From Sphingomonas aerolata (GTDB lineage Bacteria; Pseudomonadota; Alphaproteobacteria; Sphingomonadales; Sphingomonadaceae), in NCBI RefSeq assembly GCF_003046295.1, contig NZ_PZZN01000001.1, positions 1,541,220 to 1,605,219 of the forward strand: 64,000 nt of DNA, read 5' to 3'. Made by a program: the position numbers and the translations under genes. The first letter of the stretch is position 1, and every line of letters starts with the position of its first letter. Positions 37,557 through 47,996 of the stretch are shown here, in pieces. Below the pieces are notes generated by a model that saw nothing but the letters and a program-made list of their open reading frames with translations, made no database searches and was not told the origin of the DNA.

Positions 37557-39368
37557 TCAGCCGATCGGCGCGCATTTTTCCTGGAGCCAGGCAAGGTCGT
37601 CGCCGGTCATTTCGGGCGAGAGCGTGTCCAGCACCTGCGCGTGATAGGCGTTGAGCCACGCGAGCTCGGGCTGGGTGAGCAGCGACGGCTCGATCAGCGT
37701 GCGCTCGATCGGGCAGAAGGTCAGCGTCTCGAAGCCGAGCATCGCGCGGTCCGCGCCGGGAATCGTGCGCGGTTCGATCAGCAGCAGGTTCTCGATCCGG
37801 ATGCCGTATTCGCCCGCCTTGTAATAGCCGGGCTCGTTCGAGAGCATCATGCCGGCACGCAGCGGCTCCATTGCCGCGCCGCCGGGATAGTTGGGCGAAG
37901 CGATCCGTTGCGGCCCTTCATGCACCGCCAGATAGGCGCCGATGCCGTGACCGGTGCCGTGCGCGAAATCGAGCCCCGCCTCCCAGAGCGGACGGCGGGC
38001 GAAGGCGTCGATCTGACCGCCGAGCGTGCCGTCGGGGAAGACCGCGGTCGCGATCGCGATATGGCCCTTGAGCACGCGGGTGAAGCGGTCGCGGATCTCC
38101 TTGCCCTGTTCGGGCGCCAGCGCGCCGATCGGCATGACGCGCGTCACGTCGGTGGTGCCGTCGGCATATTGCCCGCCCGAATCGACCAGATAGAGCTGGC
38201 CGGGCTCGAGCGGGACGTTCGACTCCTCGGTGCAGTGGTAGTGCGGGCTGGCGCCGTGCGCGCCGGTCGCCGAGATCGTGTCGAACGAGGTGTCCTTCAG
38301 AAGCCCGGTCGCCTCGCGGAAGGCGAGCAGCTTGGCGGTCGCGGACAATTCGGTCTGGCTGCCGTCGGCGCAGTCGGTCTCGACCCAGCGCAGGAAGCGC
38401 GCGAGCGCGGCGCCGTCGCGGACCGAGGCGGCGCGGTGGCCGGCGATCTCGACCGGGTTCTTGAGCGCCTTGGCGAGCACGACGGGATCGCGCAGCGCGA
38501 GCACCTTGGCCCCGCCCGCGGTCAGTGCGTCGGAAATCGCGGCGACGGCGCGTTCGGGATCCGCGGCAACGCGCTTGCCTGCGAAGTCGCGCAGCGCGGG
38601 CTGGAACGCGGCGCGGTCATGGACGCGGACCGCGTTGCCGAGATGCTGGCGGACGGTGTCGTCGAGCTTTTCGGGTGCGACGAACAGGTCGGTGGTGCCG
38701 TCCGCGCCGACGATCGCATAGCTGAGCGCGACGGGGGTGTGGCTGACGTCGTCGCCGCGGATGTTGAGCGTCCAGGCGATCGAATCGAGCGCGGAGAGAA
38801 CGACCGCGTCGGCGCGCTGTTCGGCGAGCCAGTCGGCGACCCGCGCGCGTTTTTCGGCGGACGAGGCGCCGGCGAAATCGTCGGGCTGGATGGTGATCCT
38901 GGCGGGCGAGGGCGCGGGGCGGTCGGTCCAGATCGCGTCGATCGGGTTGGCGTCGACCGCGACGAGCTCAGCCCCGCGATCGGCGACGATCGCGCTGGCT
39001 TCGGCGACCCAGGCGCTGGTGTGCAGCCACGCGTCATAGCCGATCCGCGCGCCCTCGGCGACGTGCGTGCCGAGCCAGGCGGCGACACTGGTCTGCGGCA
39101 CGGGGGCGTATTCCCAGTGATCGCCGTCGACCTGTTCGCGGACCTGGAGCGTGTAGCGGCCATCGGTGAAGATCGCGGCGCGGTCGGCGAGCACCGCGGC
39201 GCTGCCCGCCGAGCCCTGGAAGCCGGTCAGCCAGCCGAGCCGCTGCGCATAGCCGCCGACATATTCGCTCATATGCTCGTCGGTCAGCGGCACGACGAAG
39301 CCGTCGAGGCCGGCGGCGGCGAGATGGGCGCGCAGGGCGGCGAGTCGGGTCGGGCTGGATCGGGTCAT
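37557..39368 (-). CDS. Aminopeptidase P family protein (Xaa-Pro, M24)
   Basis: A 603-residue cytosolic metallopeptidase of the long, three-domain type that cleaves amino-terminal residues before proline. Two creatinase-like amino domains (about 1-310) lead to the pita-bread catalytic domain. The five metal ligands are in VDSGGQYADG, TTDVTR, HGTGHGIG, SNEPGYYKAG and IRIENLLL. The ATG at 39368 begins MTRSSPTRLAALRAHLA, matching the family start; earlier in-frame codons run into the repeat-rich gap. It faces the small 49-residue gene and is divergent from the S9 peptidase. Confidence 0.93.
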   Translation of the reverse strand: MTRSSPTRLAALRAHLAAAGLDGFVVPLTDEHMSEYVGGYAQRLGWLTGFQGSAGSAAVLADRAAIFTDGRYTLQVREQVDGDHWEYAPVPQTSVAAWLGTHVAEGARIGYDAWLHTSAWVAEASAIVADRGAELVAVDANPIDAIWTDRPAPSPARITIQPDDFAGASSAEKRARVADWLAEQRADAVVLSALDSIAWTLNIRGDDVSHTPVALSYAIVGADGTTDLFVAPEKLDDTVRQHLGNAVRVHDRAAFQPALRDFAGKRVAADPERAVAAISDALTAGGAKVLALRDPVVLAKALKNPVEIAGHRAASVRDGAALARFLRWVETDCADGSQTELSATAKLLAFREATGLLKDTSFDTISATGAHGASPHYHCTEESNVPLEPGQLYLVDSGGQYADGTTDVTRVMPIGALAPEQGKEIRDRFTRVLKGHIAIATAVFPDGTLGGQIDAFARRPLWEAGLDFAHGTGHGIGAYLAVHEGPQRIASPNYPGGAAMEPLRAGMMLSNEPGYYKAGEYGIRIENLLLIEPRTIPGADRAMLGFETLTFCPIERTLIEPSLLTQPELAWLNAYHAQVLDTLSPEMTGDDLAWLQEKCAPIG

Positions 39369-39748
39369 CGGGGCTTTCGTCGATCTGAATGTTGTGAATG
39401 TTGAGACGCTGGCAGCAAAATATGCGGCTTTGTCAGGGGCAGCGTGCCGGTCGGGTGCCGCGCGGGCGGGGCGTGTGCGGGCGATTGGGGCCGGGACAGG
39501 GCATGGCGCGTGTTGTGACAGAAACGCGGCGTGTAGGACAGCGGGGTTTGCTTGCGGGGGTGGGGAGGGCGCGCAGCCTCGCCACTCCGGTCCGTCATCC
39601 TGACGAAAGTCAGGACCCAGAGCCACGAGTGTTCAGGTCTGCAATCCTGGGTCCTGACTTTCGTCAGGATGACGGGGGGAACGATGACGGGGGAGCGGGC
39701 GTGGTGCGTTGGCTTCCGGTCGTCGGGGCGGTAACAGGGGGGATGACC
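39369..39748. other. Intergenic gap with one dyad repeat
   Basis: A 380-nt space between divergent peptidase genes. It contains the intact repeat at 39594-39673 and otherwise G-rich sequence with no convincing gene. Both promoters must lie here; an AT-richer stretch around 39375-39420 (next to the aminopeptidase start) is the only visible hint. Confidence 0.5.
39594..39673. repeat. 80-nt dyad repeat, CATCCTGACG family, intact copy 1
   Basis: Two perfectly complementary 27-nt arms (39594-39620 and 39647-39673) with core CATCCTGACGAAAGTCAGG enclose 26 nt. Each arm contains its own inner palindrome (CCTGACGAAAGTCAGG). Related copies are at 47832-47911 and 55572-55651, with a degenerate one at 21857. 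Confidence 0.85.
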
Positions 39749-41836
39749 ATGAATTCCCCTGCCATCTCTTCGCCCGAGACCTCATCCGTGCCGCCGCGTG
39801 CCGAGCAGCGGCCGCACAGCTTCACCGCGCATGGCGTGACGATCGAGGATCCCTATGCGTGGCTGAAGGATCCCAACTATCCCGAGGTCGATGACGCGGA
39901 CGTGCTGGCGTATCTCGCCGCCGAGAACGCCTATTTTGAGGCGCAGATGGCGCCGCACAAGGCGCTGACCGACACTTTGTACGAAGAGATGAAGGCACGC
40001 ATCAAGGAGGACGAATCTTCGGTCCCGCAAAAGGACGGCGACTGGCTTTACTGGACCGCCTACGAGACTGGCGGCCAGTACAAGAAATGGTGGCGCAAGC
40101 CCGTTGCGGGCGGTCCCGACGAGCTGCTGCTCGACGAGCCGGCGCTGGCCGAGGGGCATGAATATTTCCGGCTCGGCGCGTTCTCGGTCAGCAATGACGG
40201 GCGCTATCTCGCCTATGCGATCGACGACAATGGCAGCGAGCGGTTCGAGGTCCGGGTCAAGGACCTGAACACCGGCGAGCATCTGCCCGACGTCATCCCC
40301 GGCATGCTGAGCGAGATCGTGTGGACCGCGGACGATGCGGGCTTCCTCTACGGTCTGGCGAACGAGCAGTGGCGGACCGACAATGCGCGGTTCCACCGGC
40401 TGGGCACGCCGATCAGCGACGACGTCGTGCTGTTCCACGAGGAGGACGAGGGCTTCCGCGTCGGCGTCGGCGAGACGAGTTCGCGCAAGTGGATCGTGAT
40501 CGCGACGAGCGACCATGTGACGAGCGAGATCTACCTGCTGCCCGCGCACGAGCCGCTGGCGGTACCGATCCTGGTGTCCGCGCGGAAGGTTGGCCGCGAA
40601 TATGACGTCGACGAGCATGACGGGACGCTGTTCATCCACACCAACGACGTCGATCCCAACTTCCGCCTGTGCACCGCGCTGGTCGAGGAGCCGGGCGCGT
40701 GGAGCGAGCTGATCCCGGCCAGCCCGACCTTCTACATGACCGGGGTGGAGTGCTATCAGGACTTCTTCGTGGTCGACGGGCGCGAGGACGGGCTCGATCA
40801 GATCGCGATCCACCGCTACGAGACGCCGACCGAGGGGAAGCGGATCGAGTTTCCCGAGGCGAGCTATGTCGCCGGGCTCGGCGATAATCCCGAATATGAC
40901 ATGACCGTGCTGCGGCTCGGCTATGAGTCGATGGTCACGCCGGGGACGGTGTATGATTATGACGTCGACACCGGTGAGCGGACGATGCTCAAGGTGCAGG
41001 AGATTCCGAGCGGTTACTACGCGGCGAAATACGCGACCGAGCGGCTGAAGATCACCGCGCGCGACGGCACCGAGATTCCGGTGTCGATCGTCTATCCGGC
41101 CGGGTTCGTGCGCGACGGGTCGGCGCCTGTGTTCCTCTATGCCTATGGCGCTTACGGCTATGCGATCCCGCCGGGCTTCTCGACCGGGCGGATGAGCCTG
41201 CTCGACCGCGGCTTTGCCTATGCGATCGCGCATATCCGCGGCGGCGATGACCTCGGCCAGCAATGGTATCTCGACGGCAAGCTGGAGAAGCGCGAGAACA
41301 CGTTCAACGATTTCGTCGACGTGGCCAAGGCGCTGGTCGACGCGAAGTGGACGTCGGCGGGGCGGATCGCGATCGCGGGGCGGTCTGCGGGCGGCGAGCT
41401 GATGGGGGCGGTGGTCAATTCCGACCCCGAGCTCTGGGGCCCGGTGATCGCCGACGTGCCGTTCGTCGACGTGCTCAACACGATGCTCGACGCCGAATTG
41501 CCACTGACGCCGGGGGAATGGCCCGAATGGGGCAATCCGATCGAGGATCCGGCGGCGTTCGCGCTGATCCGGTCCTATTCGCCGTACGACAACGTCAAGG
41601 CGCAGGCCTATCCGCCGATGTTCATCAGCGGCGGGCTGAACGATCCGCGCGTGACCTATTGGGAGCCCGCGAAATGGGCGGCCAAGCTGCGGCTGATGAA
41701 GACCGACGACAATGTGCTGTTGCTCAAGACCAACATGGGTGCGGGGCATGGCGGCAAGTCGGGCCGGTTCGAGTCGCTGCGCGAGGCGGCGGAGGAGCAT
41801 GCGTTCGTGCTGTGGCAGCTTGGCGTGGCTGGGTGA
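39749..41836 (+). CDS. S9 family oligopeptidase (oligopeptidase B-like)
   Basis: A 695-residue serine peptidase with a seven-bladed propeller (about 80-400) and an alpha/beta-hydrolase domain. The triad is visible: Ser546 in AGRSAGGELMG, Asp632 in SGGLNDPRVTYWEP and His667 in MGAGHGGKSGR. AHIRGGDDLGQQWYLDGKL is typical of oligopeptidase B and prolyl oligopeptidase. Oligopeptidase B cleaves short peptides after Arg or Lys; the specificity here is an inference from overall likeness. Two ATGs compete; 39749 has the better distance from AGGGGGG. No signal peptide, so cytoplasmic. Confidence 0.9.
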   Translation: MNSPAISSPETSSVPPRAEQRPHSFTAHGVTIEDPYAWLKDPNYPEVDDADVLAYLAAENAYFEAQMAPHKALTDTLYEEMKARIKEDESSVPQKDGDWLYWTAYETGGQYKKWWRKPVAGGPDELLLDEPALAEGHEYFRLGAFSVSNDGRYLAYAIDDNGSERFEVRVKDLNTGEHLPDVIPGMLSEIVWTADDAGFLYGLANEQWRTDNARFHRLGTPISDDVVLFHEEDEGFRVGVGETSSRKWIVIATSDHVTSEIYLLPAHEPLAVPILVSARKVGREYDVDEHDGTLFIHTNDVDPNFRLCTALVEEPGAWSELIPASPTFYMTGVECYQDFFVVDGREDGLDQIAIHRYETPTEGKRIEFPEASYVAGLGDNPEYDMTVLRLGYESMVTPGTVYDYDVDTGERTMLKVQEIPSGYYAAKYATERLKITARDGTEIPVSIVYPAGFVRDGSAPVFLYAYGAYGYAIPPGFSTGRMSLLDRGFAYAIAHIRGGDDLGQQWYLDGKLEKRENTFNDFVDVAKALVDAKWTSAGRIAIAGRSAGGELMGAVVNSDPELWGPVIADVPFVDVLNTMLDAELPLTPGEWPEWGNPIEDPAAFALIRSYSPYDNVKAQAYPPMFISGGLNDPRVTYWEPAKWAAKLRLMKTDDNVLLLKTNMGAGHGGKSGRFESLREAAEEHAFVLWQLGVAG

Positions 41837-41859
41837 TTCTTGGTTCGCGCGAAGGCGCG

Positions 41860-42013
41860 ATGCCTGTCCTGAGCTTCGCCGAAGGGGCGCGAAGATTTAG
41901 AGTTTTCGCGCGGAGACGCGGAGGACGCAGAGAGAAGATGCACACCATTCTCAGCGTCCTCTGCGCCTCTGCGCGAACCACCTATCTTTGCGCCTTCGCG
42001 CCTTCGCGTGAAC
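41860..42013. repeat. Cluster of dyad repeats incl. CGCGGAGACGCGGAG family copy 2
   Basis: The gap before the DedA gene is entirely repeats. CCTGTCCTGAGCTTCGCCG at about 41864-41882 is one arm of a different family. Arms at 41905-41932 and 41950-41977 are near-perfect reverse complements and match the family seen at 13387-13510. A GCGCCTTCGCGCCTTCGCG run follows at 41988-42009 and abuts the DedA start codon. Confidence 0.75.
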
Positions 42014-42014
42014 A

Positions 42015-42593
42015 ATGGTCGCTTGCAGCGTGACGATCGAGGCGTTGGTGGCGCGCTATGGCGTCGTGGCGATCTTTCTCGGGGCGGGGGTCGAGGGGGA
42101 GGCGGCGGTCGTGACGGGTGGGGTGCTCGCGCATCAGGGGCTGGTGTCGCTGGCGGGTGCGATGGCGGCGGCGGTGATCGGGTCGTTCGTCGCGGACCAG
42201 CTGTTCTTTGCGGGCGGGCGGTATTTCCGCGAATCGCGCCCCGTTGCGGCGATCCGGCGGCGCTCGGCCTATGCCCGCGCGATCGACCTGCTCGAACGCT
42301 ATCCGCGGCGGTTCATCTTTGCCTATCGCTTCGTCTACGGAATCCGCACGGTCAGCCCGATCGCGATCGGGACGAGCCGGATTTCGCAGCGCCTGTTCCT
42401 CGCGGTGAACCTCGCCGCGGCGATCGTGTGGGGCTGTGTGTTCAGCGCGATCGGCTATGCGTTCGGCAACGTCATCGAGGCGATGCTGGGGCGGATCGGC
42501 ACCGGGCGGCTGATCCTTTTCGGCGCGGTGGCGCTGCTGGCGGTCGGCGGCGGCTGGTTCGCGTGGCGGAAATGGCGGGAGCGCAGCGCATGA
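42015..42593 (+). CDS. DedA family membrane protein
   Basis: A 192-residue polytopic protein of the DedA/SNARE-associated (VTT) family, members of which flip undecaprenyl phosphate or phospholipids. Typical features are ALVARYGVVAIFLGAGVEGE near the start, a GSFVADQLFFAGGRYF segment, the arginine-rich RFIFAYRFVYGIRTVSPIAIG loop, and a carboxyl membrane helix followed by a basic tail. The gene begins right at the end of a repeat block, no ribosome site is evident, and a GTG at 42030 is an alternative start. Its stop overlaps the thioesterase start (ATGA). Confidence 0.88.
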   Translation: MVACSVTIEALVARYGVVAIFLGAGVEGEAAVVTGGVLAHQGLVSLAGAMAAAVIGSFVADQLFFAGGRYFRESRPVAAIRRRSAYARAIDLLERYPRRFIFAYRFVYGIRTVSPIAIGTSRISQRLFLAVNLAAAIVWGCVFSAIGYAFGNVIEAMLGRIGTGRLILFGAVALLAVGGGWFAWRKWRERSA

Positions 42594-42988
42594 CCTTCAC
42601 GATGACGATCACCGCGGCCGAGGCGGATATCGACGAGCTGGGCCATGTGAACAATGCGGTCTGGGTCCAGTGGATCCAGCGGATCGCGACCGCGCATTGG
42701 GAGGCGGTCGCGCCCGCCGAGCACAAGGCCGCCTATGTCTGGGTCGTGACGCGGCACGAGATCGACTATCGCGGCAGCGTGGTCGCGGGCGAGACGGTGA
42801 CCGGCGAGACCTGGGTCGAGGGCGGGCCGAAGGGCGCGCGGTTCGACCGGCATGTGCGGTTCGTCGGCGACGACGGGCGCGTGAAGCTGGACGCGGTGAC
42901 GACCTGGGCGCTGCTCGACCGGGCGAGCGGGCGGTTGTTGCGGGTGCGGCCGGAGATTGCGGCGCCGTTTTTTGGTGCGGCGGGCTGA
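42590..42988 (+). CDS. Acyl-CoA thioesterase (hot-dog, 4HBT family)
   Basis: A 132-residue single hot-dog domain protein. ADIDELGHVNNAVWVQWIQ contains the DxxGHVNNxxY-like signature of YbgC/FadM-type thioesterases, with the usual Asp placed by the central helix. Later strands (HEIDYRGSVVAGETVTGETW) fit the family. It would hydrolyse short or medium acyl-CoA or 4-hydroxybenzoyl-CoA-like thioesters; the substrate is unknown. It is translationally coupled to the DedA gene and has a G-quadruplex motif immediately after its stop. Confidence 0.85.
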   Translation: MTFTMTITAAEADIDELGHVNNAVWVQWIQRIATAHWEAVAPAEHKAAYVWVVTRHEIDYRGSVVAGETVTGETWVEGGPKGARFDRHVRFVGDDGRVKLDAVTTWALLDRASGRLLRVRPEIAAPFFGAAG

Positions 42989-43018
42989 GGGTTCTGGGTG
43001 GGGGGTTTGGGGTGAGGG
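42989..43018 (+). other. G-quadruplex motif right after the thioesterase stop
   Basis: Five G-runs (G3, G3, G6, G4, G3) separated by loops of 4, 1, 3 and 3 nt start at the base following the TGA. Similar motifs follow egtD (52746-52772), prfA (58833-58853) and gluQ (47913-47934), all on the + strand. Confidence 0.5.
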
Positions 43019-43044
43019 TCTTGGCCTCACTGGCCCTCACCCTT

Positions 43045-43093
43045 CCCGCGGCAAGGGCCGCGGGCCCCTTCCCTCTCCCCCGAGGGGAGAGGG
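43045..43093. terminator. Tandem hairpins between thioesterase and ppc
   Basis: Two hairpins in the converging gap: a 7-bp stem at 43045-43064 and a perfect 10-bp stem with a 3-nt loop at 43071-43093 (CCCTCTCCCC/GGGGAGAGGG). The sequence around CCCTCTCCCCCGAGGGGAG resembles a widespread extragenic repeat. No U-run is present. Confidence 0.5.
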
Positions 43094-43095
43094 AG

Positions 43096-45789
<2,694 letters not shown>

Positions 45790-45894
45790 GCGCCTTGCTG
45801 CGCTGCGACAGGGATCAGGTCAACCGCCGAACCCGCAATCGGCGTTGAAATCCGCGCCTGAAGGCGTGCGGTCAGGACATAAAATTACTGACGA

Positions 45895-46272
45895 TCATCG
45901 CCCCTCGCGCTTGCGGGCTTCGGCGCGCTCTTCGGAGGTGACGGTGCCGTCGTGGTTCAGGTCCATCCGGTCGAACCATCGCAGCGTGCCTTCGCTCCAC
46001 TCGACTTCGGTGATCACGCCGTCCTTGTTGCGGTCGAACGCCTTGATCCGTGCATTGGGGGAGGGCAGCTCGTCCTTGGTGATGCGATCATCGGCGTTGC
46101 GGTCGAGCGTGCGGAAGCGCCGTTCCATGCTGGCGCCGAAATCGAGCCGCGAGGTGACCGAGGGGGGGACGAAGCCGACTGCGCCGGCATCCGCCTCGGC
46201 GCGCTGCGCATCCTTGTCGCCGCACCCTGCGACGATCAGTCCCGCCGCGATCACACCCATCATCACCCGCAT
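45895..46272 (-). CDS. EF-hand lipoprotein
   Basis: A 125-residue predicted lipoprotein. The signal ends in LIVAGCGDK, a lipobox with Cys17. The mature part carries three calcium-binding EF-hand loops: DRNADDRITKDE, DRNKDGVITEVE and DLNHDGTVTSEE, each with acidic residues at positions 1, 3, 5 and 12 (the first is the weakest at position 5 and 6). A basic tail ends the protein. GGGAGA about 8 nt upstream supports ATG 46272. It lies 37 nt downstream of the HNH gene on the same strand. A calcium-buffering or sensing role in the envelope is an inference. Confidence 0.82.
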   Translation of the reverse strand: MRVMMGVIAAGLIVAGCGDKDAQRAEADAGAVGFVPPSVTSRLDFGASMERRFRTLDRNADDRITKDELPSPNARIKAFDRNKDGVITEVEWSEGTLRWFDRMDLNHDGTVTSEERAEARKREGR

Positions 46273-46309
46273 CGACCCGTCTCCCGCACAATGCTGCGCG
46301 GCCGGACGG

Positions 46310-46876
46310 TCACGCTTCGAGTTCAATGTCCCAGTAGAGCCAATCATGCCAGGTTTCGTGCAAATAATTCGGCGGGAAGCTGCGGCCATGTTCGTGCAGA
46401 TGCCAGTTGGTCGGGCGGATCGGCTCGAGATGGAGCGGCATCGCGGCCTGGCGCGGGGTGCGCCCGCCCTTTTTGAGGTTGCACGGCGCACAGGCGGTGA
46501 CGACATTTTCCCAGGTGGTCCGCCCGCCTTGCGCGCGGGGAATGACATGGTCGAAGGTGAGATCGCGCAGCTTGCCGCAATATTGGCAGGTGAACTTGTC
46601 GCGCAGGAACAGGTTGAAACGGGTGAAGGCGGGAAATTGCGACGGTTTGACGAATTGCTTGAGCGCGATCACCGAGGGGAGCTTGAGCGCGAAGCTCGCG
46701 CTGCGCACCTCGCGTTCGTAATTGGCGACGATATCGACGCGATCGAGGAAGACGGCCTTCACGGCGGTCTGCCAGGGCCAGACGCTGAGCGGATAATAGG
46801 AGAGCGGCGTGTAATCGGCGTTGAGCACGAGCGCCGGACATCCATCCGGGTGGCGTATCAGGTCGGGGTGAAACAC
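46310..46876 (-). CDS. HNH endonuclease family protein
   Basis: A 188-residue protein with an HNH nuclease domain in its second half: CQYCGKLRDLTFDHVIPRAQ followed by GGRTTWENVVTACAPCNLKK, with two CxxC pairs for a structural zinc and the Asp-His catalytic pair. The first half (LVLNADYTPLSYYPLSVWPW) is the conserved leader of a common alphaproteobacterial chromosomal HNH protein of unknown role; it is not restriction-system associated here. The start GTG 46876 was preferred because GGGAGG lies just upstream; longer in-frame starts up to 46960 exist but would overlap the divergent gluQ start. Confidence 0.85.
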   Translation of the reverse strand: MFHPDLIRHPDGCPALVLNADYTPLSYYPLSVWPWQTAVKAVFLDRVDIVANYEREVRSASFALKLPSVIALKQFVKPSQFPAFTRFNLFLRDKFTCQYCGKLRDLTFDHVIPRAQGGRTTWENVVTACAPCNLKKGGRTPRQAAMPLHLEPIRPTNWHLHEHGRSFPPNYLHETWHDWLYWDIELEA

Positions 46877-46950
46877 GGCTCCTCCCACAAAAGTCCCGGA
46901 CGCGCTTTCGCGCACCGGCATGACAGGGTCATGACAGCACGGCGCGGGAC

Positions 46951-47841
46951 ATGGGGTCAAGTCCAGTGAACAGCGCGGAATTCGTCACGACGCGGTTCGC
47001 GCCCAGTCCGACCGGGCGGCTGCACCTCGGCCATGCGCTGTCGGCGATCCGCGCGCACGACTTTGCGCGGGCGCGGGGCGGGCGGTTCCTGCTGCGGATC
47101 GAGGATATCGACATGGGCCGCAGCCGGCCCGAGCATGTCGCGGGAATCGTGGAGGATCTGCGCTGGCTGGGGCTGGACTGGGACGATCTGTCCTACCAGT
47201 CGGCGCGGCTCGCATCCTATCAGGCGGCGCTCGATGGATTGAACGCGCGCGGGCTGCTCTATCCGTGTTTCTGTACGCGGGCGGAGATCGCGGCGAGCCT
47301 GTCGGCGCCGCATGAGGGCGAGGGCGCGGTCTATCCGGGGACGTGCCGGAAGCTGGCGCCCGCCGAGGTCGCGGCGCGGATGGGCGAGGCGCATTGCTGG
47401 CGGCTCGACATGGCGGCGGCGCTCAACGTGACGGGACCGCTCGAATGGGTGGATGCGCGCGCGGGGAGGGTGCGGGCCGATCCGGCGGCGCAGGGCGACG
47501 TGGTGCTCGCGCGCAAGGATGCGCCCGCCAGCTATCATCTCGCGGTGACGCTCGACGATGCGGCGCAGGGCGTCACCGACGTGGTGCGCGGCGACGACCT
47601 GTTCGCGGCGACCGACGTGCACCGGCTGTTGCAGGCGCTGCTGGGGCTGCCGACGCCGCGTTATCATCATCATCCGCTGATGCTGGGGGCGGACGGTGCG
47701 CGGCTCGCCAAGCGCACCGGCGCGCCCTCGCTCGCGGCGATGCGCGAACGGGGGGAGGACGGGCTCGCGGTTGCGGCGGGGGTGCGGGCGATGCTGGCGG
47801 AGGATGCTCACCGGGATGCTCCCCACGTGCCGTCATCCTGA
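46951..47841 (+). CDS. gluQ: Glutamyl-Q tRNA(Asp) synthetase
   Basis: A 296-residue truncated GluRS paralogue that attaches glutamate to queuosine in tRNA-Asp. The HIGH-type motif is in RFAPSPTGRLHLGHA (about 15-29), RIEDID follows, and the zinc site uses CFC, Tyr and Cys (YPGTCR). LAKRTGAPSL is the reduced KMSKS region; the anticodon domain is missing, as expected. The start may be ATG 46951 or GTG 46966. The last residues and the TGA stop (47839-47841) lie inside the left arm of a dyad repeat, so the native end may have been altered by the repeat. Confidence 0.92.
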   Translation: MGSSPVNSAEFVTTRFAPSPTGRLHLGHALSAIRAHDFARARGGRFLLRIEDIDMGRSRPEHVAGIVEDLRWLGLDWDDLSYQSARLASYQAALDGLNARGLLYPCFCTRAEIAASLSAPHEGEGAVYPGTCRKLAPAEVAARMGEAHCWRLDMAAALNVTGPLEWVDARAGRVRADPAAQGDVVLARKDAPASYHLAVTLDDAAQGVTDVVRGDDLFAATDVHRLLQALLGLPTPRYHHHPLMLGADGARLAKRTGAPSLAAMRERGEDGLAVAAGVRAMLAEDAHRDAPHVPSS

Positions 47842-47912
47842 CGAAAGTCAGGATCCAGGGTTACCGGGGGGCGGCGTGTTTGGCTCTGGGCCCTGACTTT
47901 CGTCAGGGTGAC
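47832..47912. repeat. 80-nt dyad repeat, CATCCTGACG family, copy 2
   Basis: Arms at 47832-47858 and 47886-47912 pair with a few mismatches. The centre resembles that of the copy at 55572 (GGTTAC, then GGCGTGT and TGGCTCTGGG), showing that the whole 80-nt unit is conserved and not only the arms. The left arm contains the gluQ stop codon. Confidence 0.85.
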
Positions 47913-47975
47913 GGGGTGGGTGGGTGAGCGGGGGTGACGGGGTGAGCGGGATTGACGGGGTGGGCGGGGTGACCC
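47913..47975 (+). repeat. G-rich imperfect tandem repeats with quadruplex motif
   Basis: Right after the dyad repeat, units like GGGGTGAGCGGG and GGGGTGGGCGGGGTGAC recur several times. The first part (47913-47934) is a compact quadruplex motif: G4, G3, G3 and G5 with loops of 1, 1 and 5 nt. It separates the converging gluQ and S41 protease genes. Confidence 0.55.
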
Positions 47976-47996
47976 GGCCCCGTCGCGCCGGACGGA

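Noticed and set aside
39398..39748. Longer S9 peptidase starting upstream through the dyad repeat
   Set aside because: The extra 117 residues would be encoded by repeat and G-rich DNA and resemble no oligopeptidase; a ribosome site precedes 39749.
46310..46876. HNH protein as part of a restriction or defence system
   Set aside because: Neighbours are gluQ and an EF-hand lipoprotein; no methyltransferase or phage genes. The conserved leader fits a widespread chromosomal HNH family.
47913..47975. Possible short gene in the G-rich tandem repeats
   Set aside because: No ribosome site, and the frames give only Gly/Val/Thr repeats that change with each unit.
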